DNA from: Apis mellifera | Taxonomy: Eukaryota; Arthropoda; Insecta; Hymenoptera; Apidae | Assembly (NCBI RefSeq): GCF_003254395.2 | Contig: NC_037638.1 | Coordinates: 19,457,207-19,521,206, forward strand | Length of the DNA stretch: 64,000 nucleotides | Direction: 5' to 3' | In this document: piece after piece, positions 10,675-22,696 of the stretch | How positions within the stretch are numbered: position 1 is the stretch's first letter | How the letters are laid out: each line of letters begins with the position of its first letter | Position numbers and translations under genes: made by a program | Notes under the pieces: generated by a model | What the model saw: only the letters and a program-made list of their open reading frames with translations | Told to the model about the DNA's origin: nothing | Databases searched by the model: none

Positions 10675-13600
10675 ATGCCGGGCTGGACGATACTTTTTTT
10701 TTGTGTACAACTTTCTTCATTTATATTTTGCGAATATAAAGATTCAGAAATCCTTTGTGCATCTCAACAATCTTGCAAAAATTGCTTGCAAACCCCGCGA
10801 TGTGTTTGGTGTTCTACTCCGGTTATAATTATTGTTCATGAAAAGTATTTCACTTTGTTATATAAAAAATAATAATAAATTTGTTTTTTTTTTTAGGTCT
10901 CTAATCAAAGCGTGAACAATCCACTGATTCGTTGCGTCACCAGAGAAAAATTTTCAAACGAAGGTGATCATTGGTGTCGAACGTCGGACGTGATAATTGA
11001 GACGAATAAGATGTTGATTCTCGAAAATCGTCCACTGTCCTTAACGAAAGGCACGGATCCTGTTCAAATTCAACCTCAAAAAATTGATTTGAGACTCAGG
11101 CGAGGGAAGTATAATTGAGAAATAAATTAAATAAAATTTATATCTCTTTGGTGAAATAATATAATTCTATTTGACTATTTATTTATATAGGCGAGGAATA
11201 TCGATTGACTTTAAAATACAGTCAAGCAGAGGATTATCCGGTTGATTTGTATTATCTGATGGATCTATCAAAGTCCATGGAAGATTACAGGGATCAATTA
11301 TCAGAATTGGGATTTCAATTGGCCGAAGCTATGCGAAACTTGACCTCAAATTTTCGCCTAGGATTTGGCAGTTTCGTGGATAAAGTTGTACTACCTATGA
11401 CCAGTACGCAACCGGACAAGTATCTTGAAGTTTAACACGTTCACGTTCCATCAATATCGATTAGTTACGATTTTATGATCCATCATGATTCATTTTCCTT
11501 TCCTTTCAGATTGAAATCACCGTGCAACTTGGATAAAACTAAGAAACCATGCGCACCACCATACGGATACAAGAATCAGATGCCTCTTACCGAAAACATT
11601 GCTCTTTTTAAAGTAATTCTGCCTTTTTTTTTTTTTTGCGTAATAATTAATCTCTCGACGCTGATTAATTAATTTTCAGACGCGCGTACAAGAAGCTCCG
11701 GTGTCTGGTAACTTGGATTCACCCGAGGGTGGACTTGACGCGATGATGCAAGCGATGGTTTGCACCAAGGAAATTGGCTGGCGGCAGAATGCTCGGCATT
11801 TTATCGTTTTCTCAACAGACGCTAATTTTCACATCGCTGGAGATGGCAGAGTATGTAAACGTAATTGCACAAAGATCGTTTTAATCTAATTTCCTCTTTT
11901 CTTTGAAAAAAAGACACGATTGCGTTTCAGCTTGCAGGAATCATCGAACCCAATGATTGTCTCTGCCATTTGGATTCAGAAGGATTCTACACGTATTCGC
12001 TTCTTCAAGATTATCCATCTATATTTCAGGTATGCAAATAATTCTTTCTTTCCCAAGAATTGAATATATTAAATTAACACATCACACAATATCACATTTT
12101 CACTGTCCGATTAAGATCAACAAAGTAGCTCGCGAGAACAACATGAACATCATATTTGCGGTCACTAGCAATCGAAACGAGACGTATCAATTATTGAGTA
12201 GAAGTATCAGAGGCTCTTCTATCGGAACGATAGAACGGAATTCTAGAAACGTAGTTGCTCTAGTCAGCGGAGAATACGAGGTATTTCACTTGAATCATTC
12301 ACTTCCGAATATTATTATACACGTACACATATATAAACGAAATGTTAACAATTTGTTCAGAAACTGGTCAACACTATAATAATGACGGACGATGCGCCAA
12401 AAATGATCGATGTGAAATATTTCTCACGATGTTTGGATAAAAATGGTGAATTGAAAGAACGACAAGAATGCGGAGGATTACGAGTGGGGAATATCGTGGA
12501 ATTTGAAGTAACGTTACAGGTAATTTGCATAAATCATCGGCAAATTCATCGAACGTCGCGTTGCACGAATCGTATCGTTTTTTGTATATTTGAGAATTAT
12601 AATTAATTTTTTTCTCGATTGCAGGCGATCGAATGTCCAAAGGATTCCAACGAATGGCAGACAAGTATGCATATTAAACCGAGAGGTATAAACGAAAGTC
12701 TGACGATCAATCTGAGCATTGCATGCGATTGTCCTTGCGAAAGACCAGGACATCCGGTAAACGCGATTATAATTGAACGCGAACGCGAACTCATTAAAAT
12801 ACGTTTACGTTTACACGTCGTTTATGCGTACATAACCTAACTTTAAACGTTTCTCTTTTTCACACGTTTCGAACGAAAATGTAGGGATACACGCCAGCTT
12901 CGGAAAATTGCAGAGGAAACGGTACTTTGGTTTGCGGTATATGCTCCTGCGATGATGGCTTTTATGGGAAGCAGTGCGAATGCGAAGGAAACGACGCCAG
13001 AGCGGAGAGTGCAGCCGCCATGTCTGATTGCAGGGCTGACAACGAGACCACTGAAATTTGTAGCGATCATGGAGTTTGCAAGTGCGGTGTATGCGAGTGC
13101 GTGAAACGTCCCAATCCGCAAGAAGTTTTCTACGGGAAATATTGCGAATGCGATAATTTCTCTTGCAAACGCAAAGAGGGATTAGTAAGTGAATATTTGC
13201 CTCGATTACATTTCAGGAAGAAAAAGATGCTTTTTCTACGACGTGGATTGTATACTCGATCGCGAATAGTTATCGAAATATATATTTTAAAGTACGAGAA
13301 GAATGATAGTTAAACGATTCCACTATAACGCAGAACAGAGTAATCAAAGAACACAGGTAAAATTGGTATTTACCTCTTGTCATCGGTTACGGACAGAAAC
13401 GTACGGTTCGTGCATCGTAAACTTACTTCGGAATCGTTTATTCGTACGGCGAGATTGCTCGAGTAATTTCCCTTTTAAGGAAACCTGCACCTTTAGAAAG
13501 AGGCGATAGATAAATTACGCGTGTTTACGTGTATTATTTCATCTGACGTTGTTGTTGTGCGTTTAAGGTTTGCGGCGGGCGAGGGAAGTGTGAATGTGGT

Positions 13601-14626
13601 ACTTGCAATTGCTTCCCAGGATGGGGTGGCGAGATGTGCGATTGCAAAGAAACGAATAGCACATGCATCTCGAGCAACAGCGAAACTATGGAGATTTGTA
13701 GCGGACGTGGTGACTGCATTTGCGGTAGCTGTTATTGTCATGAAAAAGACAATATTCGATATTCCGGCCGGTATTGCGAAGAGTGTCCCGTAAGTCTTTT
13801 TCCGTTTGATATACGATATACGAATGTACATATACTTAGGTATTTATTAAAGAGGTAAAAGTTGTTTTTTAGGTATGTCCTGATCAACGATGCGAGCAAT
13901 TGAAGAATTGCGTCGAATGTGTGGTGCACAAATCCGGTCCTCTTGCTAGAAGTGAAAAATGCGACGAATGCATGCATCAAATAGATATCGTGAGTTCAAT
14001 CTTCTCTAGAATCTATTCTCCATAATTAGTTAGTAATTTTTCTTTATGCAATTTTCAATCGAACAGGTGGACAAGATCGTAGAAAATTCGGAAAAAGATC
14101 AAGAAAACAAAACTCGTATTTGTCGAACTCCTGGGGATGCTGGATGCACGTTTGTGTTCAAATACGAATATTACAGAGACGGTACTGGAGGGGATATTAA
14201 GATATTCAAAATCCTAGCTGAGAGAGAGAAGTCATGTCCTGTACCTATTAACGTTCTTGGTAAGTGTAATCGTAATAAATCAATGATCATTACGTATCAT
14301 ATCGAGTGAATTATTTATTGTAGGTGTTGCTGTGGGATTAATAATTAGTACTGTAATTATCGGTTTTGCGATTCTTCTTACTTGGAAGATATTAACAATG
14401 ATTCGCGATAATCGCGAATTTAAAAAATTCGAACGTGAACGAATTTTGGCTAATAAATGGAATAGGGTAAACAACGTATTTTTCCTTTTTTTATTTTAAA
14501 TCTATAAATATAGATATTATTATTCTAATTATGCAACATTTGTTAATTTAGAGGGATAACCCGCTTTATAAGGAAGCTACATCTACGTTCAAGAATCCGA
14601 CATTCAACACGAATACGATCAGATAA
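10675..14626 (+). CDS. Integrin beta subunit, 15 coding exons
   Basis: Cell-surface adhesion receptor chain that pairs with an integrin alpha chain and links matrix to the cytoskeleton. Exons: 10675-10821, 10897-11104, 11191-11419, 11510-11612, 11680-11850, 11931-12029, 12116-12280, 12361-12519, 12625-12756, 12885-13184, 13568-13789, 13873-13989, 14067-14259, 14324-14466, 14552-14626. They sum to 2463 nt (820 residues), a usual length for the family. Order: signal peptide (about 1-19), Cys-rich PSI region, beta-I domain with MIDAS DLSKS at 143-147 and the specificity loop between PCNLD and KPCAPPYGYK, four Cys-rich I-EGF modules, tail domain, membrane segment at about 748-771, and a cytoplasmic tail with DNREF, NPLY (about 799-802) and NPTF (about 811-814). 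The start ATG precedes the signal peptide. Whether it is the mys or the beta-nu paralogue is undecided. Intron 2 begins GG rather than GT, and position 151 is Tyr where Asp is usual. Confidence 0.95.
11105..11190 (+). other. Integrin intron 2 with a non-canonical GG donor
   Basis: The only junction that keeps the integrin frame (RLRRGEEYRL) joins position 11104 to 11191. The intron then starts GGAAGTAT, which differs from the ideal donor GTAAGTAT by one base at +2, and ends TATAG. Splicing at the nearest real GT (11109) shifts the frame. Reading through meets TGA at 11116-11118. Confidence 0.7.
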
Positions 14627-16330
14627 AATTTATTTTCATAAAACGAATAGTTAGCGCGCGAAATATTTCCATGGAAAGAAGCCTATTTTATTAAATGACG
14701 CTCCGATAGGTAGCGCCACCATATTCAAATCGAGAGTGACGACGCCATGTTGGTTAATTGCTTTGTGAGAAGACCAGTTTCTAGTCGAAGAGATAAAACA
14801 TTTATCCTTTCAATCTTCTTGGAAAACAACCTCTGTCTACTTTTATTCCTGCATTCCTATCTTGTAAGTGAAAATATTATTCATTACCTTTCCATTTTCT
14901 CCGTAAAATTCTTCCAAGTTTTATCAATCCTCTATTTTGCGATACTTATGTCCGACTTTGTTGAACTCGTTGGTGACAATTAATTTGCGCGCGTAAAATA
15001 TAATATTTCGCGAGCTAAGTGCAGTCAGGAAGTGAAATAAATGCGATTAGAATAAAATTGGCAACACAAAAATCGATAAATGATCGTTCATAAATCAATT
15101 TTAAATTCGATCCGAGGATTTTGCGTGGAGATAGGTCCTGGCCTTTCGGACGATTGTTTCGAATATCCTTTGGCCTCGTACTTTATTGCTGGCTATGCTC
15201 GAAGAAGGCAGCCTTGTAAGGAGCTCGTAAATTCGTCACCATAGTCGGCTCCTGCTGCAAAACCCTGCGGCGACTCGGTGTATTTCCCACCAGAAACCTA
15301 AAGCTCTACCCACATTGAATCCGCCCATACGACTTGATTACTCGACCCTAATTATATCCTCGGTCTTCATTACAGCGGTGCTTGTTTTATAAAGATAAAG
15401 GTGTGTCAAGAAATGCCACAAAATTTTCGATGACTTTTTGTTTCGATATTACGCGTTGTCATTCGTGACGATTGGCAATTGCAAGTGAATAAAAAGTTAA
15501 ATAGTTGTCATTCGTGCGAGCATTGAGCAATTTTTTAATAATTTTTTCTGCCCTTTTTTTTGTTTATATTTTTAACATTTTTTTCATATTAAAACATTTG
15601 ATTTCACAATACAATTATATTTATAACAATTGAATTGTATTTTTCAAAAAATGACGTGATCTCGAATGCTAATTATCAATCGCCAATATTCCTTTTCGTG
15701 ACTTGATAAAAACGCTTAATTTCGGAATATTGGAAACAATAAAAATATCATTTCTCTCAAAATTCTGAAACAAATTAAGGTAATTTCATAAAATAAATAG
15801 AATTTGTCCGCGTAATCCAGGCCTTAAGTCTAGCACAGAAAAACAGTCGAAGGAAGGAGAGAATAGCAGAGCCGGCGCTCCGCATACTAAATCATTGCCG
15901 CACGTCTGTTTCTTTACATTGTACAGATTTTATTGATTATTTTACGGCCGGGAACATTGTAAATCTCTTCATCCTGTATCGGCGTCTCACCTCGCTCTGC
16001 CGTGAGATGCTCCCACCGGGTGCCCATGGCGCCAATTATGCGAGTCGAACAGTATTGTTGTCGTATTCGTTCTGATCTGTCAGCCACGGCCTCACGTGTA
16101 TCTCTTACGAACTAACGATTACTTTTCACGTCTACCATAGTTCTTGACTCTATGGAATTTTAAGATGGAGTTAGTTGTACCATGACAAAGGCCAGTGTAC
16201 TCGTAACAATAATCGTGAATTGGAGGTTAGGCATATATCGCGATTAAATTTTTAAAAGTATACGAATAAATAAGTGCATTTCCCGTCTTATTTACATCTT
16301 AGTTCCATATAAAGATTTCAGTTCATCATT
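14627..16330. other. Integrin 3' flank and start of the GC-richer gene-poor region
   Basis: No gene is supported. AATAAA at about 15036 is a candidate integrin polyadenylation signal. From about 15.1 kb the DNA becomes richer in G+C and in non-repetitive words (15120-15400 and 15830-16130). These blocks are open neither in a long frame nor in a simple repeat, so they are candidates for conserved non-coding DNA. An ATG-led open segment at 14747-14863 ends at a perfect GTAAGT donor, but no partner exon was found. Confidence 0.35.
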
Positions 16331-19300
16331 TTAAAGTTTGCTTATAGTATCAGTTCGCGTTGAATGGCATCGTTCACATTTCGCCCGCGGAACAATGTTG
16401 TTCGTTTTCACGGTTGCTAATGGCCGCCGCCGGTGCCTTAATTACAGCCAAATACGACCCAATCAGCCCTCGGGGGCCGGCAATGTCGGCCTGTTCCGAG
16501 CTTTCAAGTCATTTGGCATATTGTCGGATTCAACCTTTTGATTGATTTTCATTTCTTCTCGATGCATTCATTCCGATCATTCCGATTTCTGCGGGCATTG
16601 GAGAGCGTCGATACACGAATGAATAGCAATTACATTTCGAAATATAATTTCGAAGAGATTCTAAATAAAGGATAAAACGTGAGTGACAGGTTCATCTTTG
16701 CGTTCGAGTGAGAGATACGAGATCTTTCTCGCTACGTTATTTTTTTTTTTTCGCGAATAGAACGTTGTTTATGATACATCGAAGAATCGACTGTTCGCAT
16801 CGTACTTAGATAGTTGGACGGTTGATGGGCATGGAATAAATTTAGGCGATACTGCCGATCGTGGTGCATCGTGCAGTCAGCGCTGTTGGACGATCGAGAG
16901 TTGGTGAACGGAGCTGCACCACCTCTTCGCGTTTGACGCAGGCCGAGGCTCGTTAGTGCGCGCCCGTAAATCAAGCCGCAGGGGTGCCAACCCGCTAATA
17001 TTACCGGGGTTCCTTTAGGATAGGAGGAGCACGTTCGCACCGCCGACGCGCACAGTAAACGTTCGATATATCTCATCGATAATGAGTTTGTTAAATGGAT
17101 TAATATTCCACTTTTTCTTTTCCCTCCTTCTGCCGTTTAAGCTGGATATTCCAGTCCTACTAACTATATACGAAACTATTTCGAAATACATCACTTTCTT
17201 TCGTTGTTACAGTTCGAAAGCAGTTTCACGATCGATACCATGGATCGAATACCATCGTTTGGATACATCGAAAGCATCGATCGGATACATCGAATCCTGA
17301 CTATGTATATAATCTCAACATCATTTCGGAGGAAAAAAGTTGAAAGAAGCAGAAGGATTTTAGCGCTCGATGATCCGATTTAATGGGAAAATGAGAATCG
17401 TCGTATTCTTTCCACCGATTTAATATCCCGTTGTAAAGGATATTTTTTAAACCCGTTGGCAACGTATTGCCAACGTTTCGATCTTACGATTAGCGCGATC
17501 CTAACGACTCTGCTAACTAATAAACGAGATACTGAACTGTTTCGTATCGATTATATCGAGGATATCGGTTCGAATCTTATGGAATCTGGTGCGCTCTTAG
17601 AGGCTGTATAACTCGTATATACAACCGGATAATTAATGGAGCCGGTAATGAGCTGATTATTATTAATAATATTTAGTCGAGGTTAAGCCGAGGCGACCCC
17701 GCCGTGCTGGAGCCCGGCTGCTCGTTAATTGAATCTGCCAATCATCGTAATGAGCGTCAGCGCCGGATCTGCTGTCCGTTCTTCGTTGTTGCTCTTTAGG
17801 GCCTGAAAGCTTGATGCTCGTTGCTTTCGAAAAACGAAATACGCGTGTTGCACTCTGCAACCCTATCCTAAGAAATGTGAGCAATTTTCTTCACCGACCG
17901 CCTTTCGAGAACTTGATCGATATCGCGAACCCTGTCTAGAACCTTCTCGTAATTGTTGTTATTCGTTTACATTAATTACACCACGCGCGCCAACCAAACT
18001 TTTAGTTAACGTTGGATCGAATTGTTTATAGGTAAATACAAATAATTGCGAATCAATCCTTTGTTATTTTCTTTTTTACCTATTCTTGTTTTATTTTCTC
18101 ATCTCAATATCTTTCCAAGCAGTAAAAGTCAAAAGTGATGTATATATAAAGCGTGTCCTTTTAAAAATTCTTTTTCTTTCTTTTTTTTTTCCAGCGAAAA
18201 ACGAACCTATTCCTCGTCGCGCAATATTCGAAAATGGATTTGTTAATCAGAATAGCCACGATAACTCGGACAAGGGACAAATGTCCCCTCTCTTTGGAAG
18301 ATAAGATCTCTACACTCGGTTCTAACTAGAATCCTCGAGAATGCGTTCTTATCTCTCTCGACTTTCGTCGTTCGAAATCAGGATTTCCGGCAATTCTCGT
18401 GAAATGCCAATCCACGATCCGGAAAGATAAGTATTCCATCTCCTCTTCTGTTCTCCTCAATATACGCGCGTACAAGTTCGCTACAGTAAAAGTAAGTATT
18501 TTCGAAAATAAGTAGTAAACCGATAATCGTTGATTTACGTAATAATACACGTTGCGGATTAAGAGAGAGAGAGAGAGGTATGTAGAGGTATAAAGAGAGA
18601 GAAAGGGAGAAAAAGGAAGAGAAAGTAAAGGCAAAAAAGGAGAATACACGGTAGAAGCTGTTTCGCGAAAACTCGTTCCTGTCGACGCCCGCTGGTAATT
18701 TCGTGTATAGGAATTAATAGATTAGCGAAGAGCACGTTTCCTCTTAATTCCAGCCCATTACGGGCTCGGTTTCTTCTCGGCGTAAGGCGGGTCTGCCCGA
18801 TTATGGAAGATAGCCGAAATCACCGGTGGATCGCGGAATTAGATCGAATTACCCAGACGCGAGATGATCGTCGTAACGTAATTTCTCGATGGAAGAATGA
18901 CGAGAGGAACTACGTCATCTGTAGCCACTGTTTCTCGCATCCAATCTTTTTTTATCCGATCTTTATTTTCGTTCCCGGCTATTTCTTCACCGACCGTTCG
19001 AAAATCACAAATGAGGAACCGTTGTCTTTATCCGTCAATCGGATACCATTTTCTCCGTTTTCTTTTTATTCGCTTGATTCCAATTACGCATAGATTTCAA
19101 TTACAACGGAATTAGAAGCGAATCATGTTTCACGTGAATATATCGGCGGCACGACTCGGCTACCGAATGACGGGAGAAATTAATCAAAATAATCATCTCT
19201 GGGGCCCGAAGCGGCCAGCGGGGCCTGTCATTTACTCCCCTGGAACTCTTCTCCTTCGTCTTCCTGCCTTAGGATACTCGGTATATATATATATATATGT

Positions 19301-22000
19301 ACATATATATATATATTCGACGCTATCCGGTAGCCAACCGAAACGTTCCTTCAGCCTTTGCACGGGAATCTATAAGTCCGATGGAACCGAGCGATCCATT
19401 ATTCCGAATCTCCCTAGCTAGAATTTTAAATCAACCATCCCGAGGATGTGTCTGACCCCCGAAGCAAATTTCATTACGAAAAAGATTTTTCTCGACTCTC
19501 GTTCCGAGAGCAAAGGGCAGGTCTCGAATCACGCTCGATTAACATTTGTAAACGGTTTTTAAGAGAAACGATTCGACTTTTCGGATGCGATTATTTGAAA
19601 TATAATATCGCGAAATATACGTAGTAACACTTGTTTATGATATTTATCTCTACCTTGTAATTTCATTAATAAATCGAGAAGAATCTTTTGTCGTGTGATT
19701 TATACGCGATATATAATACTCGTTCCCTCGGATGGATACGGATTATGGATGATTCGAATCGATCGTTTTTACGTTCGTGGTCGTTTTGCGGATGTCTCAA
19801 AAGACTCGAGATAACTCGATTGGAGAGGAAGGGAGGGAAAAAAAAGAAGGAAAAGAAGATGGAAAGAGAGAGAGAGAGAGAGACGGTTTGGGAGAAAGTT
19901 GGGGAGGAAAGGGTGGGATTGGAGGGCGCAAAGTAACGCCATCAGACACGCGAATGAGAAACGGGACGGCGTTTCGTGGAGGCAGGAGGTCCGAATGGGC
20001 CAATAACTTTGCGAGCTTATGTTCTTGAATATAAAGGGGACATTGGTACTTTGCGGGACGGTGTCACTTAAGTGTCCCCCATGCCACCCTCCCTATTATT
20101 CCTGTTTTGCCCCCTGTTCCGTACCAACGTATCCTGATGCACGACTGTCGTTTTTATTCAAATGCACGCCCCTGCAAACCGAACGCGATGGCACTCGCAA
20201 ATTTGCCCAATGATTCACGATTCGCCATTCCACGCCGCGACGAACTCGAAGAAGCGTCAACATTACGCCATCTCTCGATCGAGAGACACGTTCCACGCTC
20301 CAACGTTTCCCTGTCTAAAAACTTTATCCATTAGTTTCCACCAGAGATCTGAGGTAACAACTCGCCCGTTCAATGTAAGAAATCGATCGAAATAAAATCG
20401 AAGGTCCGACGATTGGAGACGATTCGAGATTGCGTTCGTTGGAGGGAAAGGGAACAGTCGCTACTCGCCTGTACTCGTCCACGCGGGCACGCGGCACGTT
20501 GCCCGCGAGCTCCTGTGGCGCTCACCGGGTTTCGACACCCACACGCCGTGTCGCCTCACCAAACACATAAATAACGACAGTTTCGGAGAGACTCTGCGTC
20601 ACCGTTCCCCGCGTGCCAGCCATTTTCGATTCGATCGGAATTACATTCGAAACCTTCGTGATCGCCACGCGTTTTCCTCCATTCGAAAATTCTCCTTTCC
20701 TCCTCCTCTTTTTCTTCGTAATTTTTGAATCACGAATCGTTCCAATTTCTCTATATTTCAAAAACGAATCGAGGATAAATTTTAGGGGTCGAGGAAAGAA
20801 AAGAGGGAGGTTTAATTCGTCGATCGTTTCGCCGAAAACAAGGGGAAAGAACGATTAATACATAACGCGATACCCTTTTATCGTTTGCCACCTGTTATGC
20901 GCGAAACTCGCGAGCGAAAGAGAACGCGTGTCCGATGCAGATATGCAGAGATTCGATCGAGCAAGTTTCGCGAGTAAAGGGGTCCCGTGAAGGTAATCGA
21001 AGCTTGAAGCTTTGTTTCTTAATCCCGGGGGAGGGAAATGCGAATACGAAGTGCATGGGTCGTGCTTTCGGGTTTGACGTGTTCATTAGAAAAGGTTTCT
21101 TTCGCGTAATAATAAATCGAGGTTGTGCGGGGAACGCGTCAAAAGCGAAGGGATATTTCGCGACGCCTACACGCGGATCTCGCGTGGCTTCGGGCATTAA
21201 ATTAATCGTTCGCTTCGTTTGTCGAGAACCGCGGTTCCCTTACAATCGTATACAACGGATACTATGTTACCGGTGTCACGAAACTGACGTTTTGCATTTA
21301 CCGTGCACGACGAACGACAAGTCCCTGTATCTCGTTCTCTATTGCTTCGACGACGCCTTCGCCGACACTCTCGATCGTATCTCCACCGACTCGGCCAAAC
21401 TATCCACTAGCAATTTATTCGTTTACTTACGGATATACAAATAACGGTTTCGCCTCGATATTACGCCATGAATTTGAAGGAAATTGGATCGATAGATAGA
21501 GCGCGGTGGAATGGACGAGAAATTGCGTTGAATGCGTAATTTGACGTATCAGCCGAAGTTGGTAACTCGAAGTATGGAGAGATCTATAATGCGCGAAACG
21601 ATCAATTCTTCAAAATACACAAACACGTACGTAGAAAATAATCCTGAATTGCGCGCTAGGTTGTGTAAATATCGCTTAAACATTAATAACAGGATACGGA
21701 TGTATAAAGTATGACAGGGTGGTGATCATGATCCGATATGGTGGACATTCCTTCCATCCAACATTATTCTTCTTCCCGAACTGAAAGAATTTCCGGACGA
21801 TTATTTACGAGCCGTCGAACCCGAGAACCTTTCCACCGAGAACTCGAGTCTCTTTTCCCAAGGAGGAAAGGTCGCCGACTCACGAAGGAATTCTAATCTC
21901 CCCGATTGGACGTGGGTCTTAATAACGTGAGTCTATCTTAATTAAATTAAAATTCTCATCCCAAGCCCACCACCACGCTTCGATCCTCTTAAGGGCGTGT
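16331..22000. other. Gene-poor region, no gene seen
   Basis: Mixed-complexity DNA with many stop codons in all frames. The longest open frame (20935-21444, plus) encodes no motif I recognise. Contents: a 22-bp inverted repeat at 17454-17475, GA-rich tracts at 18556-18640 and 19830-19900, a TA microsatellite at 19281-19317, and scattered TAATTA-type homeodomain core words. Confidence 0.4.
19281..19317. repeat. (TA)n microsatellite
   Basis: About 37 bp of TA repeats, broken once by TGTACA, in non-coding DNA. Confidence 0.95.
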
Positions 22001-22684
22001 CTCTCAAGGATCCCTCGTTCGAGCCGAGCCGAGTTTTAACCAACAACCTTCGCGCCCAGAGAAAACAGTTGTCGAAAAATCGTTCGATCCTTTCCTTTCG
22101 ATGCACACAAATTACCACGGTAAAAAATTAATCTATCCCGAGGAGAGGGCTAATCGACGAATTTACTTTGTAGTTTCCACGCCTTTCTCTCTTCTCGAAC
22201 CACGTCTCCGGGCCAACACGAACCCCTTTCCCTTCCTCTCTCTCTCTAGAAGCATCCGCGAGGCATAATATTACCATTCTTTATTCTTTAACGATCGGCA
22301 GCCAGCCGAGTGTTTCATGGTCGGACCTCTCGTCTGCCTTCTCATCCCTCCTCCTCCTCCTCCTCCTCTTTCGTTCTTCCTTCTTTACGATTCCGTCCCA
22401 ATTTATTACGAAACCGAGGGCTTTTCCCGCGAGAGTCGAAGAGATCGAGTCGGCTCTAGCCGTCCACTCTCTCTCTCTCTCTCTCGCGCCCTCATTTCGT
22501 ATTCATAAAGATGGTGGGTTCCGAGGGACTCTCTTAATATACGAAGAATACGAGGCCTTCCTTCGACTGAACCCTCAACAATCTTTCTCGACTAATTACC
22601 GTGAAATATGACTGATCGAGAAATTTTCGGCCGAAGCGCGAACTCTCGTAAATCGAACGATATAAGATAATTCCTAAGGGGAGA

Positions 22685-22696
22685 GGGGGGGGGGGG
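22685..22696 (+). repeat. Run of 12 G residues
   Basis: An uninterrupted G homopolymer preceded by GAGA, in non-coding DNA. Such runs are error-prone in sequencing and assembly. Confidence 0.95.

Noticed and set aside
17560..17600. GGTTCGAATC word resembling a tRNA T-arm
   Set aside because: No matching acceptor, D-arm or anticodon stem could be laid out around it.
20935..21444. 169-codon plus-strand open frame
   Set aside because: No recognisable motif, no splice or promoter context, and mixed composition. In 49 kb of GC-moderate DNA a few such frames are expected by chance.
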